From Billgrantia pellis (GTDB lineage Bacteria > Pseudomonadota > Gammaproteobacteria > Pseudomonadales > Halomonadaceae): DNA of 64,000 nucleotides. Under the pieces are notes generated by a model. That model did no database searches and was not told the DNA's origin. It worked only from the letters and a program-made list of their open reading frames with translations. Within the stretch, counting starts at the first letter, position 1. Each line of letters starts with the position of its first letter. The translations under genes were made by a program, and so were the position numbers. The stretch covers positions 558,001-622,000 of the forward strand of contig NZ_VTPY01000001.1 of assembly GCF_008297955.1 (NCBI RefSeq), given 5' to 3'. Below are positions 53,509 through 63,136 of the stretch, piece after piece.

Positions 53509-54882
53509 GTGAAGAGTGGCGTAGCAGTGAGGCACCCCCTATCCTACCTTGAACCGGGCGTATCGTGCCCCACTTGGCATTCCCCCCTGTGGCTCTGTTG
53601 GCTTGGCCTGTTAAGTGTTTTGCTCTACGCAGGGCTGCGCTTGGTCGCGCATGATATCGGTGAGTTGGCCGGCACCCTGATGGCCTTGACGGGGCTTTTT
53701 GCCGTCCTGCGCTGGGGGCGGGGCATTCGCGGCAGTGGTCCGCTATGGTTGCTGCTGGCCGTCGTGGGGGTGCAGTTGATGTCTTGGGGCGCCGGATATC
53801 TTAGCCATCCCGAATGGGTGACCGACAATCCCCGGCTCGATCGGCTTGCCAAGTGGTTCCTTTTTATCGGCTTGGCATGGTGGCTGCGAGGAAGCACGCG
53901 CGCCACCCTGCTGGCCTGGAGCCTGGGCCTGTTTGGGCTCGTGCTGGCCGTGTTCTTGCCCGAGGGTAGCCTTGAGCAATGGCAGTTGGGGCTAAGAGGG
54001 GCGCGGGCCGAGTTCGCGATTCGCAATGCTCAGCATGATGCCATGCTCTTCGGAACAGGCTTGCTCGGGCTTGTCTGCTTTGCCGGTCGTTGCTGGCGAG
54101 GGAACGGTACCCTGATGTGGGCACGCCGCCTGCTTTGGGCACTGGCTTTGACGGTTTGCGTAATGGGTATCGTGGTGACGCAAACCCGGGCCGTGTGGCT
54201 GGCGGTACTGGTGGTAATACCGCTGATGGCTGGCTTGGTGTGGTGGCATGGTCGGGCCACATCGCGCAATTCAAAGTGGGCCCTGGTCATCGTGGCATTG
54301 GTAATGTTGGCAGGGGCGATGGCCCTGCATGAGCCGGTAACCAAACGGCTTGCGGGTGAAGAACATATCCTCATCCAAGCCATGGAAGGTGATTGGAAGT
54401 CGATTCCCTACAGCAGTATCGGCAATAGATTGGTGACGTGGCGAGCTTCGATAGACTGGATTGCCGAGCGGCCGTTGGTCGGTTGGGGCGAAAAAGGGCG
54501 CAGCCTTGTCATCGACTATACCGATTGGTTGCCTGAAAGAACCCGGAATCATTACGGGCATCTGCATAATACGGTGCTCGAAGTTCTCGTCAGTTACGGC
54601 CTGTTGGGCTTGGCAGTGGTGCTTACGCTAATCGCTTGGATTGGCCTCGGCACTTGGCGTGCGTGGCGGGCGGGCACGATGCCAAGGGACATGGCGTTGT
54701 TCGGAGCGGCTTTCTTTCTATTCTATGTCATTGTCAACCAATTCGAAGCTTATAGTAATTTTTGGACCGGTGCCTATGTCCAGAACTTGATCGCAGGCGG
54801 GCTGGTAACCCACATCTGGCGCTGGCAGTGGGAAAGCGGTCAGCGTGTCTTTAACACTTGCAAACGCAAGGCAGATTCCTGA
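53509..54882 (+). CDS. waaL: O-antigen ligase family protein (WaaL-like)
   Basis: 457 residues with about ten to twelve helices and the Wzy_C domain. RNHYGHLHNTVLEVLVSYGL contains the histidine pair found in WaaL-type ligases. It is expected to transfer the polymer from undecaprenyl diphosphate to lipid A-core in the periplasm. GTG start without a strong site. It overlaps the next gene by one base (TGATG). Confidence 0.9.
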   Translation: MKSGVAVRHPLSYLEPGVSCPTWHSPLWLCWLGLLSVLLYAGLRLVAHDIGELAGTLMALTGLFAVLRWGRGIRGSGPLWLLLAVVGVQLMSWGAGYLSHPEWVTDNPRLDRLAKWFLFIGLAWWLRGSTRATLLAWSLGLFGLVLAVFLPEGSLEQWQLGLRGARAEFAIRNAQHDAMLFGTGLLGLVCFAGRCWRGNGTLMWARRLLWALALTVCVMGIVVTQTRAVWLAVLVVIPLMAGLVWWHGRATSRNSKWALVIVALVMLAGAMALHEPVTKRLAGEEHILIQAMEGDWKSIPYSSIGNRLVTWRASIDWIAERPLVGWGEKGRSLVIDYTDWLPERTRNHYGHLHNTVLEVLVSYGLLGLAVVLTLIAWIGLGTWRAWRAGTMPRDMALFGAAFFLFYVIVNQFEAYSNFWTGAYVQNLIAGGLVTHIWRWQWESGQRVFNTCKRKADS

Positions 54883-56054
54883 TGCGTACCCTGGTGGTGG
54901 TTCGCTCGCTCAAGATGGGCGGTATGGAACGCGTGGCGGTGAACTTAGCGGATGCCTTTGCCCAGGCCGGGCACGAGAGCCACTTGCTCAGTTTCCGGCG
55001 TGTGAAGAAGCCGCTGGCCCCGGAACGCGAGCAGGTACGGCAGCATCATCTAGCCCTGCGGTGGTGGTCACGGGCTACCGGGGTGGGCCTATTGCTCGAG
55101 TTGTGGGCTAGGTTATTCCTGAATCCTCTGGTCAGACGCTCGCTGTTCTTGGGCAGCGGAATCATGGGAGGTGTGGTGTTTCGGGTATGGCTCAGGACCT
55201 TCGAGCGGCAGTATGGGAAAGTGGATCGTATCGTCTTTCGTGGGGTGGGTACCTTCGAGATGGTTTGGACATTCCGTGACGATAGGGCCTGCTATGTCCT
55301 CGAGAACATCTTGCAGCTTGGCAAGAAACTTCGGCGCCAGCGGGTCTTCGCGCGCTGTTTATACCAGGGGCGGCATCTCGTGGCCGTCTCCGATGGGGTG
55401 GCGGACAGCGTTCGCCAGGCCATGGACACGTTGCGCTTCAGGCCGGCTTCCCTGCGGGTGATCTACAACCCCTGCCCGGTGGAAAGTATCCGCCGGCAGA
55501 TGCGACAACCCGACCCGGACCTTCCCAGCGAGCCTTATATCGTGAATGTGGGGCGGCTGGTGCCGGCCAAGGACCAGGCGCTTCTGCTGCGAGCCTATTC
55601 CCAGTCGGGCGTCTCGCTGCCCCTGGTGCTGGTAGGGGACGGCCAGGAGCGCGACCGACTCGAAGCGTTGGCGAAAGAGCTGGGTATCGCCGAGCGCGTC
55701 GTGTTCGCAGGGCAGCGAGACAATCCGTACCCCTGGATGCGCCATGCCCGCCTGTTCGTGCTGAGTTCGCGCTTTGAAGGCATGGGTATCGTGCTGTTCG
55801 AAGCCTTGGCTTGCGGAACGCCGGTGCTTAGCGTGGATTGCCCGGGGGGCATTCGCTCGGTGCTGAAGGGGGAGCTTGAGACAAGTATCGTCCCTCACGA
55901 TGAGAATAGTCTGGCGACCGGTATCCACGATGCCGTTCAGGGTGAGAAACCGAGAATCGAAGCAAAGTGGTTGGGCGACTTCCGACCTGAGGAGGTGGCG
56001 GAGCGTTTCGTTTTACCGAGACATCGGGATGCGCCTTCGGCCTTGACGAAATGA
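54882..56054 (+). CDS. Family 4 glycosyltransferase
   Basis: 390 residues, GT-B fold. VVVRSLKMGGMERVAVNLAD at the start and ARLFVLSSRFEGMGIVLFEA with GTPVLSVDCPGGIRSVL near the C-terminus are the E-x7-E retaining GT4 motif. Probably a core LPS or O-unit transferase. The ATG overlaps the WaaL-like stop codon. Confidence 0.94.
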   Translation: MRTLVVVRSLKMGGMERVAVNLADAFAQAGHESHLLSFRRVKKPLAPEREQVRQHHLALRWWSRATGVGLLLELWARLFLNPLVRRSLFLGSGIMGGVVFRVWLRTFERQYGKVDRIVFRGVGTFEMVWTFRDDRACYVLENILQLGKKLRRQRVFARCLYQGRHLVAVSDGVADSVRQAMDTLRFRPASLRVIYNPCPVESIRRQMRQPDPDLPSEPYIVNVGRLVPAKDQALLLRAYSQSGVSLPLVLVGDGQERDRLEALAKELGIAERVVFAGQRDNPYPWMRHARLFVLSSRFEGMGIVLFEALACGTPVLSVDCPGGIRSVLKGELETSIVPHDENSLATGIHDAVQGEKPRIEAKWLGDFRPEEVAERFVLPRHRDAPSALTK

Positions 56055-56187
56055 TCGTTCTTGGCCTTACCAGGGCTTGAGAAAGAACGTAAGTCTTCCG
56101 TGAGGGTTGTCGTCGGGCGCTGGCGGGGGCCGCTTGTGTTATCAGGGCTGTGTTCGAGGGGGATCGAGTGGGAGCGTTACGTAGAGC

Positions 56188-57276
56188 ATGACGCATATTC
56201 TTTTCCTGACGGACCATCTCGGTGGCGGCGGAGCGCCGATTTCCATCCTTGCCTTGGCCAATGTACTGATGGCACGCGGCTGTTCGGTGACGATACTCTC
56301 CTTACAGGATAAGGTTTGGCATGAGCCGCCGGAGGGGGCCGACATTCACGTACTGAGCTTTGCCTACCGTGGCCTATGGCAGAAACTTCGGCGCTATCGT
56401 CTCCACGCTCGACGTTTGAATGTCTGGCTTGCCAGCCAGTCCCGCTCTTTCGATCTGGTAGTGGCGAACTCGCACTACAGCCATCAGGTGATCAATCGCT
56501 CCTGCCTTGCCGACAGGGCCTGGCTCTGCATTCGGACCGACCCTGCCGCCGATCTCATGGGGTCGCATCGCCCACGTAGGCTCGCCCGTCTGCGCCATCT
56601 TTACCATGGGCGCAAGGTGCTGGGTATTTCCAGCGGCATGCTCGATTCACTAAGGCAACTGGAAATCGTTCCGGCCCAGTGGCGGATGATCCCGAATGTC
56701 ATCGATGCACATGCCATACAGGCAACCATGCGCGTGCCCGTCCCCTACGAGGACTACATCGTCTATGTTGGTCGCTTGGAAAGGCGGCAGAAGCGCTACG
56801 ACAGGCTGTTCTACGCCTATAAAACCAGTGGCGTATCCCAACGCCTTCTGGTCGTGGGCGATGGGGAGATCGATGAGGCAAGAGCGTTAGCCGTTTCGCT
56901 CGGTATTTCCGACCGAGTCATCTTCCTGGGCAAGCAGGCCAATCCTTATCCGTACATGCACCATGCACGATTGCTCGTTCTGGCTTCGGATTATGAAGGC
57001 TTCGGCCGGGTGATTGCCGAATCCCTGGTGTGCGGTACGCCTGTCGTCAGTACCGATTGCCCATCAGGCCCAAGGGAGATTCTCTTGGGTGAGCTCGCGG
57101 AATGCCTGGTGCCACTGGACAATGGCGAGTTGCTAGGGCGACGCATGGCGGAGTTGATTGAGAAGCCGCCCGTCATAAGGCCCGCTCACTATGCAGCTTA
57201 CACGCCCGAACACATCGCCGATCAGTACCTTTATCTGGTTAATCGCGACGGCGAGCCCCCCATGGCGAAAGAGTGA
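56188..57276 (+). CDS. Family 4 glycosyltransferase
   Basis: 362 residues, GT-B fold. ILFLTDHLGGGGAPISILAL and ARLLVLASDYEGFGRVIAES with GTPVVSTDCPSGPREILLGE. Similar enough to its neighbours at 54882 and 57396 to suggest old duplication. Likely LPS core or O-unit synthesis; sugar specificity unknown. Confidence 0.94.
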   Translation: MTHILFLTDHLGGGGAPISILALANVLMARGCSVTILSLQDKVWHEPPEGADIHVLSFAYRGLWQKLRRYRLHARRLNVWLASQSRSFDLVVANSHYSHQVINRSCLADRAWLCIRTDPAADLMGSHRPRRLARLRHLYHGRKVLGISSGMLDSLRQLEIVPAQWRMIPNVIDAHAIQATMRVPVPYEDYIVYVGRLERRQKRYDRLFYAYKTSGVSQRLLVVGDGEIDEARALAVSLGISDRVIFLGKQANPYPYMHHARLLVLASDYEGFGRVIAESLVCGTPVVSTDCPSGPREILLGELAECLVPLDNGELLGRRMAELIEKPPVIRPAHYAAYTPEHIADQYLYLVNRDGEPPMAKE

Positions 57277-57395
57277 AATCACTCCCTCAGGTATTACCCT
57301 CGTGATGTCTATCGTACTCGCCCCGAAGCTTGTTGGCGGTCAACGACTTCTTGAGTTCCGGCGTCACGTTATGTCTTGATCATCATGCGTCGAGC

Positions 57396-58463
57396 TTATA
57401 GCGCCTCGAACTGAGGCAGCACCGTTTCCTTGAGGAATTGCCGATAGTGGCGTTCCTGGATCTCGATGGGGGCCTGGTCCATGCGTGCGATCGCATCGGC
57501 CAGGCCCTTTTCGTTTTCGGGGGCCACCAAAAAGCCAGCCAATTCCTGGGTGAGGATCTCTCGCGGGCCACTGGGGCAATCGGTACTGATGACGGGAGTA
57601 TGAAGTAACAGCGCCTCGATGAGGACTCGTGGCAATCCCTCGGCGTCGGACGTCAGGATGACCGCCTTGGCCTGGGCAATCCAAGGGTAGGGGTTATGAT
57701 GATAACCAGCCAGGATGACGCGGCTTTCGAGGCCGAGCTCCTCGATCTGTTCCCGGATGACGCCTTCGTGCTCCGGTCTGCCCTTGCCCATGATGACCAA
57801 TGGCGTCTCGACGCCACTCTTGGCGTAGGCGCGCAGCAACCGGTCATGACGCTTGCGCGGCTCCAGGGCCGCCACGCAAAGGAAATAGTTGGTCGGCGGC
57901 AGTTCGGCAGGCTCGGCGGCCATGGCCACGAAGGGTTCGCGCTCGTAGGGGTTGTAGATGGGAAGGATGCGCTCGGCATTCAGGCCGATCACGTTCTCCA
58001 GGTTCTCCTTGACGCCTTGGGAGACGGCAATGACCTGGCGGCCGTGATAGAAACGCCGCACCTTCTCGAAGGCGCGCCTGCGCTTCTTCGGATCGCTGAA
58101 CTTGGCCGATACATCGGACTTCACCCAGAAATAGAGGTGGGGAAGACGCAGATGTCGAGTGATCTTGTCGCAGGAACAGGAAATGACCACGTCGGGCTGC
58201 CATGCATCGAGTGCCTCGCCGATCTGCTTTGCCTGCCACTTCTCGGTGAGCACCGTGGAGGTGGCCTTGGTGACTGAGGTGACCACGCCCAGGTTTTCGA
58301 TGGGTAACCCTTCGGGAAGACGGTGCTCGATCAGCTTCCGCAAGGTGAAGACGATAACCTCGTGGCCCCGTTGGCGTAGTTGATCGGCAGTATAGAGCAG
58401 CGACTTCTGTGCGCCGCCACCGTAAAGGTCTTCGATAACAAAGGCGAAGCGTTTGCGGGCCAC
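57396..58463 (-). CDS. Family 4 glycosyltransferase on the opposite strand
   Basis: 355 residues, GT-B fold. FAFVIEDLYGGGAQKSLLYT and AVILTSDAEGLPRVLIEALL, then TPVISTDCPSGPREILTQEL. GTG at 58463 with AAAGGAG upstream is preferred over the longer frame to 58499. Convergent with the preceding transferase gene. WaaG-like layout (core glucosyltransferase group) is possible but not proven. Confidence 0.92.
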   Translation of the reverse strand: MARKRFAFVIEDLYGGGAQKSLLYTADQLRQRGHEVIVFTLRKLIEHRLPEGLPIENLGVVTSVTKATSTVLTEKWQAKQIGEALDAWQPDVVISCSCDKITRHLRLPHLYFWVKSDVSAKFSDPKKRRRAFEKVRRFYHGRQVIAVSQGVKENLENVIGLNAERILPIYNPYEREPFVAMAAEPAELPPTNYFLCVAALEPRKRHDRLLRAYAKSGVETPLVIMGKGRPEHEGVIREQIEELGLESRVILAGYHHNPYPWIAQAKAVILTSDAEGLPRVLIEALLLHTPVISTDCPSGPREILTQELAGFLVAPENEKGLADAIARMDQAPIEIQERHYRQFLKETVLPQFEAL

Positions 58464-58788
58464 TGGCACTCCTTTTGTTGACGGCTGACAAATAGGCAAG
58501 AGGCTACCACAAAGAAAGAGAATGACGATGCATAGATAATGGCGTTACCGAGTGGACAGGCCACGTTACTTTCCGTGAGCCAACGTTGAAGAAACCCTAC
58601 GCAATCGACCCCAAGGCTTAACCGGAAGCATGGTAGTGTTCGCCTTTTTTCGCGTGGCGGGAAGGGCCGCTAGGTCAGTGCCTGGTGGAACCGCAGGCGA
58701 AGGCTCTTGTCTCAGGACGACTGCCACGCGGTTCATCGTGCATGACGCGCGGTGCAACGTACCACACGAGACGTAAAGGGGAATACCG
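58464..58788. other. Intergenic region between divergent transferase genes
   Basis: 325 bases between the minus-strand GT4 and plus-strand GT32-like genes. It should hold both promoters. No gene, repeat or convincing control site was seen. Confidence 0.4.
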
Positions 58789-59592
58789 ATGAGGAAGTGG
58801 GTTGTGCTGGCCTTTGCCAGGATCGTCAAACTGCTGGCCAACGTGACCAAGGTAGGCGCCTATGCCTTCCATGCGCTCTTCCCCGGTAAGCGTTTCCTCA
58901 TTCCCGAGCGGGCGGGCCCCTGGTGGCGGTCTCGTCGGTCGACCGAAGTGCCCCGTATCATCTGGCAGACCAATTTCACCGACAAGGTGACGCTACCGGT
59001 TTACCTCAACTATCTGTTCAATCGGCTGATGGCGCCGGGCTTCGAGTATCGCTTCATGATTACCGAGGCGCGGGCGGACTTCGTCCGCGCGAACTACTCG
59101 CCGGCGATCTTCGACGCCTACTCACGATTGCAGGTGGGGGCGGCCCAGGCGGACTTCTGGCGCGTACTGGTATTGGAGCAGCATGGCGGTGTCTACCTGG
59201 ATATTGATGCCCACGTGGTGTGGCCGCTGGAGCGTATCGTCAAGCCGGGCATGGAAGAGTTGTACCTCACCACCCGGCGCGGGAAGCTCACCAATTACTT
59301 TATTGCCAGCAAGCCGGGCAACCCGACTATCGGTCGCCTCGCCGACGCCATCTACACGAACATCGTGAGCGACTCCGGCAGGAAGGTCTTCGACCTGACG
59401 GGGCCAGGGGTGTTCAACCAGGTGTTGTCGGATCGCGAGGTTCCCACGGCGTCGTACCGCTATACCTGCAACCAGGGCAACTTCACCAACGAGTACTTCC
59501 AGTACATCGACAAGCCCGAAGGCAAGTGGACGAAACAGCAACACAAGATCGATGTCGTTCGGAAGCGCGAGCCTGTCAAGCAGAAGCCATGA
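58789..59592 (+). CDS. Glycosyltransferase of the DXD sugar-binding (GT32-like) family
   Basis: 267 residues. VPRIIWQTNFTDKVTLPVYL followed by AAQADFWRVLVLEQHGGVYL and the D-x-D of LDIDAHV define the Gly_transf_sug fold shared with OCH1-like and capsule transferases. The ATG is preceded by AAAGGGG. A membrane-proximal basic N-terminus (MRKWVVLAFARIVKLL) may associate with the membrane. Probably acts on LPS. Confidence 0.9.
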   Translation: MRKWVVLAFARIVKLLANVTKVGAYAFHALFPGKRFLIPERAGPWWRSRRSTEVPRIIWQTNFTDKVTLPVYLNYLFNRLMAPGFEYRFMITEARADFVRANYSPAIFDAYSRLQVGAAQADFWRVLVLEQHGGVYLDIDAHVVWPLERIVKPGMEELYLTTRRGKLTNYFIASKPGNPTIGRLADAIYTNIVSDSGRKVFDLTGPGVFNQVLSDREVPTASYRYTCNQGNFTNEYFQYIDKPEGKWTKQQHKIDVVRKREPVKQKP

Positions 59593-59631
59593 TCGGTGAC
59601 AGAGCCTCGTGCAGCTTGCTTCCCTACAGGG

Positions 59632-60948
59632 TCAGGTTCGCGTAACCACATCGATGGCCCTTTCCAGTGCGCCCCTTCCCTTGGCATTCCCTTTGTGCTG
59701 TTCCCACCAGAGTTGATGAATGCTTCTTATCCTTACCGTAGCGCGTCGAATGCCAAGCGTTTGCGCCATGGCGAGCCTGTGCAGCCCTTTATTGATCTTG
59801 ACCAGATGGCCATTCCGGTCAATGGCGATGCCGAGTTTGTCCTTGCCCAGGTCGGCCTTGAAACCGAAGCAGCTCATATCTTCCATGTAGAGCCGATAGC
59901 GGCTCAGGTAGATCAGTATGCGCGCTTCCGAGTCGAGCACGATACCGTGGTGGTGTGAACGAAGTGGGCGACCTTGCTCCAGTTTTTCCGTTAATTCGGC
60001 ATAGCTATTGCTTGTCGTCAGGTCGAGGCGGTGGTCCCAGATATCCTGTACGAATCGCTGCCGCTGGCTACGGGAAAGGTCTGCTGTTACTAGGTCCCAG
60101 TCTCCGGGCCAAATGAAAATATTGGAGACTTTGCGCCGTTGGGTGCGGTTTGGAAAGGAGTCGGGAAAGCTCAGCCCTTGGCTCAGTTGATTGGGGTCGA
60201 TATCGAGATCCAGCCGACCGTTGAAATACGCTTCCACGCTGCGGCGGGGTAATCCGTGGGTTTCCAGCAGGCCGCCGCCGGGCTTGCCGTTCAGCCAGCG
60301 CTCGAAGAGCTTGTCTTCCACCGGGCGACCCAAACGGCGCTTGAAACTCTCCTTCAACCGATAACCCGTACGAGACCGCAGCATCCGAAAGCGCAGTGCA
60401 GGGTCATATAACGGAGGGTAGACGCGCTCACCGCTGGGCGTCTTGGGGGCGTGGCGCTGCTCGATTTCCGCCTTGATGAGTTCCTGCAGTTCAACGTCAA
60501 GCGTGCGAGACGGCGCGATGGGCGGTACCTGCTCGACCAGCGTTGCCAACCATGCGCCGCTCAATTGGACAGGCCGCGGTCCGGTGGGCGTTTCCACTGT
60601 CGCGGTATCGCCGGCTGGCATGCTTGCCAGGCGGTACCTCACGGCCTGAGGGGAGCCGTGCAACGCCAATAATTGACTGTATAGCCGACTGCCGAGGATG
60701 CCTAGCAGCCACACGCTAGCGGAAAGGTGTCTGTCTCGCCCGGGCAGGTTGCGCCAGGCAAGTAACAAAGTGTCTCGACAGACCGCATCACGATGCTGTG
60801 GCTGTTCGAGAAAGCGGGCCGTAACACCAAGCAGGCGGGGCAACCAGCCACTTATCAGCCGTTCGTAAGCAACTTCCTCGGCACTGCTACCTTCTATAAG
60901 AGCTTCCAGCCGCTCATTTTCGGCTCTGGCGGACAATTTCCTTTCCAT
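59632..60948 (-). CDS. Unusual protein with sigma-like N-terminus and ParB-like C-terminus
   Basis: 438 residues, no known full-length family recognised. Residues about 27-95 (YERLISGWLPRLLGVTARFL, then RDAVCRDTLLLAWRNLPGRD and SVWLLGILGSRLY) resemble ECF sigma region 2. Residues about 373-410 (GIAIDRNGHLVKINKGLHRL) resemble the G-x-H-R loop of ParB-like domains. The middle third is unassigned, with many aromatic and charged residues. No sigma region 4 is evident. Encoded among LPS transferase genes and convergent with the GT32-like gene. Confidence 0.75.
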   Translation of the reverse strand: MERKLSARAENERLEALIEGSSAEEVAYERLISGWLPRLLGVTARFLEQPQHRDAVCRDTLLLAWRNLPGRDRHLSASVWLLGILGSRLYSQLLALHGSPQAVRYRLASMPAGDTATVETPTGPRPVQLSGAWLATLVEQVPPIAPSRTLDVELQELIKAEIEQRHAPKTPSGERVYPPLYDPALRFRMLRSRTGYRLKESFKRRLGRPVEDKLFERWLNGKPGGGLLETHGLPRRSVEAYFNGRLDLDIDPNQLSQGLSFPDSFPNRTQRRKVSNIFIWPGDWDLVTADLSRSQRQRFVQDIWDHRLDLTTSNSYAELTEKLEQGRPLRSHHHGIVLDSEARILIYLSRYRLYMEDMSCFGFKADLGKDKLGIAIDRNGHLVKINKGLHRLAMAQTLGIRRATVRIRSIHQLWWEQHKGNAKGRGALERAIDVVTRT

Positions 60949-60973
60949 GACAAGCCCGTGACGTTGGAAAGAA

Positions 60974-62878
60974 TTATTGTACGATACTTAGGCCTCGGCC
61001 TTCGAACAGGTGCCGCTGAGCCGTTTTGGTCAATGCATAAGCATCCCTTGCCTTATCGCTATCTGACGGTTGGCATGGCGAATAAAGCAAGTCTAACGCC
61101 AAGGCCTGATCAGGCCACGTCGCGCAGCGCATCCGGTCGGGGGCACTGAGTGGGATCTCGACCAGCCGATCGTTGCCTGAGAACCAGGTGAGATTGCCCG
61201 CATGATAGAACTCGGCCAGTTGCGGGGCGGTGGGATCCAGCAGTGAATGGCCCATTGCGTTGGGCATGGTCAGGCCGAGGATATCCGCCACGGTGGGGGC
61301 CACATCGCGATGATGGGCGATCCGTTCCGGCTTGGCGGGGGAGACCCTGACGGGGGCATGGATAAGGAAGGGCAGCAGGAAGCGATCCAGGGGAGTGCTG
61401 GCGACCCGGGTGGTATGGTCGGAAACCAGCACCAGCATCCAGGGATGCTCCCATTCACGCTGCTCCAGGGCCGTGACGAACTCACCGAGTTCGTGGTCCG
61501 CCAAGCGCATGACGTTGCGCATGGCACTGTGACGGTCGCTTCCCGCAAGCAAAGGAGGAAAATCCGGCCGAAGCTCAGTGGCATGGGTGGAGTTGGTGTT
61601 GATGCCGGCGAAGAAGGGCTCTTGAAGCTGATCGATTGTCTCGAGCACGAAGCGGTAGAGGTCGTGGTCGTAGACGCCCCAGGCATTTTCCGCATAGTCC
61701 CGCGTCACGATATCGGCCTTGCCGTAGCTTGCCGAGAAGCCGAGCGACTGGGCAAATGAGCCGACACCGCTGGTGTTCTCGTGCGAACCCTGGAAGAAGG
61801 CTGTCTGCCAGCCATGATCGCGAAGGATTTCCGGAAGGCAGCGGTAGTCGTTCATGGCCAGCCTGGTTTCCGCCACGCTTCGCCCCAGTGGGTTCTGGTA
61901 ACTGCAGAATAGGCCGAACATGCCTTCGCTGGTGCGCAGTCCGCTGGAGACCATACGGTAGGTGCTGAGCGATCGCTCGGCAAGGGCATCGAAATGGGGA
62001 GTTATCGGCTGGCCATTCGCTTCCGCTTGGCTGTGATAGCTCGACCAGCTTTCTAACATCACGAAGACAACGTTGACGGGACTGACCGTGTCTTGGACCC
62101 GGGAAGGTTGATTCGAAAGGCGTTGGCGATAGAGCGCCCTGACGCGCTGCTGGGCTTCACTGTCGTCCATCCACTCGAGGGCGATGGGCTCGATGGTGTT
62201 CTTGCTGCTGCTTTGCAGGCCGTACAGGGCGGCATAGGCGCCGTTGAGTGCCGCAGTGGCTTCGCTGCTGTTGCCAAGACGCAGGGCATCATCCGGACCT
62301 TGGGGCAGGCCGTTGATACTGCCGCGTACGAGCAGCACCGTGGCGGCGACGACGGCGATCACGTTCAGCTCCAGCCGCCAGCCGCGGCGTTCGCTTCTGC
62401 TGGGCCACCAGGGGAACTGATAGGCGAGGCAAAGGAGGAAGACAATGCCCAGCACCCAAGGCCAGTGCAGCACGAGCATGTTCAGCAGGCTACCGGCCGA
62501 GTTCAGGAGTTCTCCCGCTTCGTAACCCAGGTGCCGTCCGGTTTCCTGCCAATAGAGCCAGTCGCCGAGGTGCGCACTGAGCAGTATGGCCAAGGCAGGC
62601 ATCAGCCACCCCTTGCGTGGCAACGTCGGCAGCAGGCGGGCGAAAGGCCACATGACGAGAACGGTGAGTCCGGCCAGTAGCGCAGCGACCGCCAGGTCGA
62701 AGCGCAGGCCCCACCACCAGGCACGTTGCCAGAGGCCTTCGGGCACCATCATGTCTGCGGAGAGCAACCTGATTCCCCAAGTGACAAGAGCGAGCAGGGT
62801 GGAAAAGAGTAGCCAGGTGCGAAAGAGCGAGGGAACGGTCGTTTGGGTTGTCGTCTTGACGGGCATGGGTACGTTCAT
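60974..62878 (-). CDS. LtaS-like sulfatase-family membrane phosphotransferase
   Basis: 634 residues. About five N-terminal helices precede a periplasmic sulfatase-fold domain. NVVFVMLESWSSYHSQ holds the first metal acid, and SSGLRTSEGMFGLFCSY holds the threonine that acts as nucleophile in LtaS- and EptA-type enzymes. ENTSGVGSFAQSLGF and LVLVSDHTTR give further metal ligands. It probably transfers a phospho-alcohol group onto LPS or glycan. ATG at 62866 is an alternative start. It lies 25 bases upstream of the sigma/ParB-like gene. Confidence 0.88.
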   Translation of the reverse strand: MNVPMPVKTTTQTTVPSLFRTWLLFSTLLALVTWGIRLLSADMMVPEGLWQRAWWWGLRFDLAVAALLAGLTVLVMWPFARLLPTLPRKGWLMPALAILLSAHLGDWLYWQETGRHLGYEAGELLNSAGSLLNMLVLHWPWVLGIVFLLCLAYQFPWWPSRSERRGWRLELNVIAVVAATVLLVRGSINGLPQGPDDALRLGNSSEATAALNGAYAALYGLQSSSKNTIEPIALEWMDDSEAQQRVRALYRQRLSNQPSRVQDTVSPVNVVFVMLESWSSYHSQAEANGQPITPHFDALAERSLSTYRMVSSGLRTSEGMFGLFCSYQNPLGRSVAETRLAMNDYRCLPEILRDHGWQTAFFQGSHENTSGVGSFAQSLGFSASYGKADIVTRDYAENAWGVYDHDLYRFVLETIDQLQEPFFAGINTNSTHATELRPDFPPLLAGSDRHSAMRNVMRLADHELGEFVTALEQREWEHPWMLVLVSDHTTRVASTPLDRFLLPFLIHAPVRVSPAKPERIAHHRDVAPTVADILGLTMPNAMGHSLLDPTAPQLAEFYHAGNLTWFSGNDRLVEIPLSAPDRMRCATWPDQALALDLLYSPCQPSDSDKARDAYALTKTAQRHLFEGRGLSIVQ

Positions 62879-62948
62879 GGGGCGTGATGTCAGGTAGCCT
62901 GGGCCGGGAGATGGCAGTATCAGGGAGGTATCGGCCGCAGAGCAGGTA

Positions 62949-62962
62949 ACTTTAATAAAAGT
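62949..62962. promoter_or_regulatory. Short dyad upstream of the sulfatase-family gene
   Basis: ACTTT-AATA-AAAGT, a 14-base AT-rich dyad about 70 bases before the gene start, in an otherwise empty 258-base gap. Could be a regulator site or promoter element. Low certainty. Confidence 0.25.
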
Positions 62963-63136
62963 GACATCAGCCCTTCATTCGAGCGTGCTCAGAAGGGGCG
63001 ATCTACTCACGCTGCGCCACCTCTCGCATACGCTCAGGCCGATGTCTGGCGTGTGCTGTGCGCAGGCGAAAACCGGTGGGATGGGGTGGGATTTCACTGG
63101 GGGTAGTTCGGAACAGGCGTATACGGAGCCGGTGGG

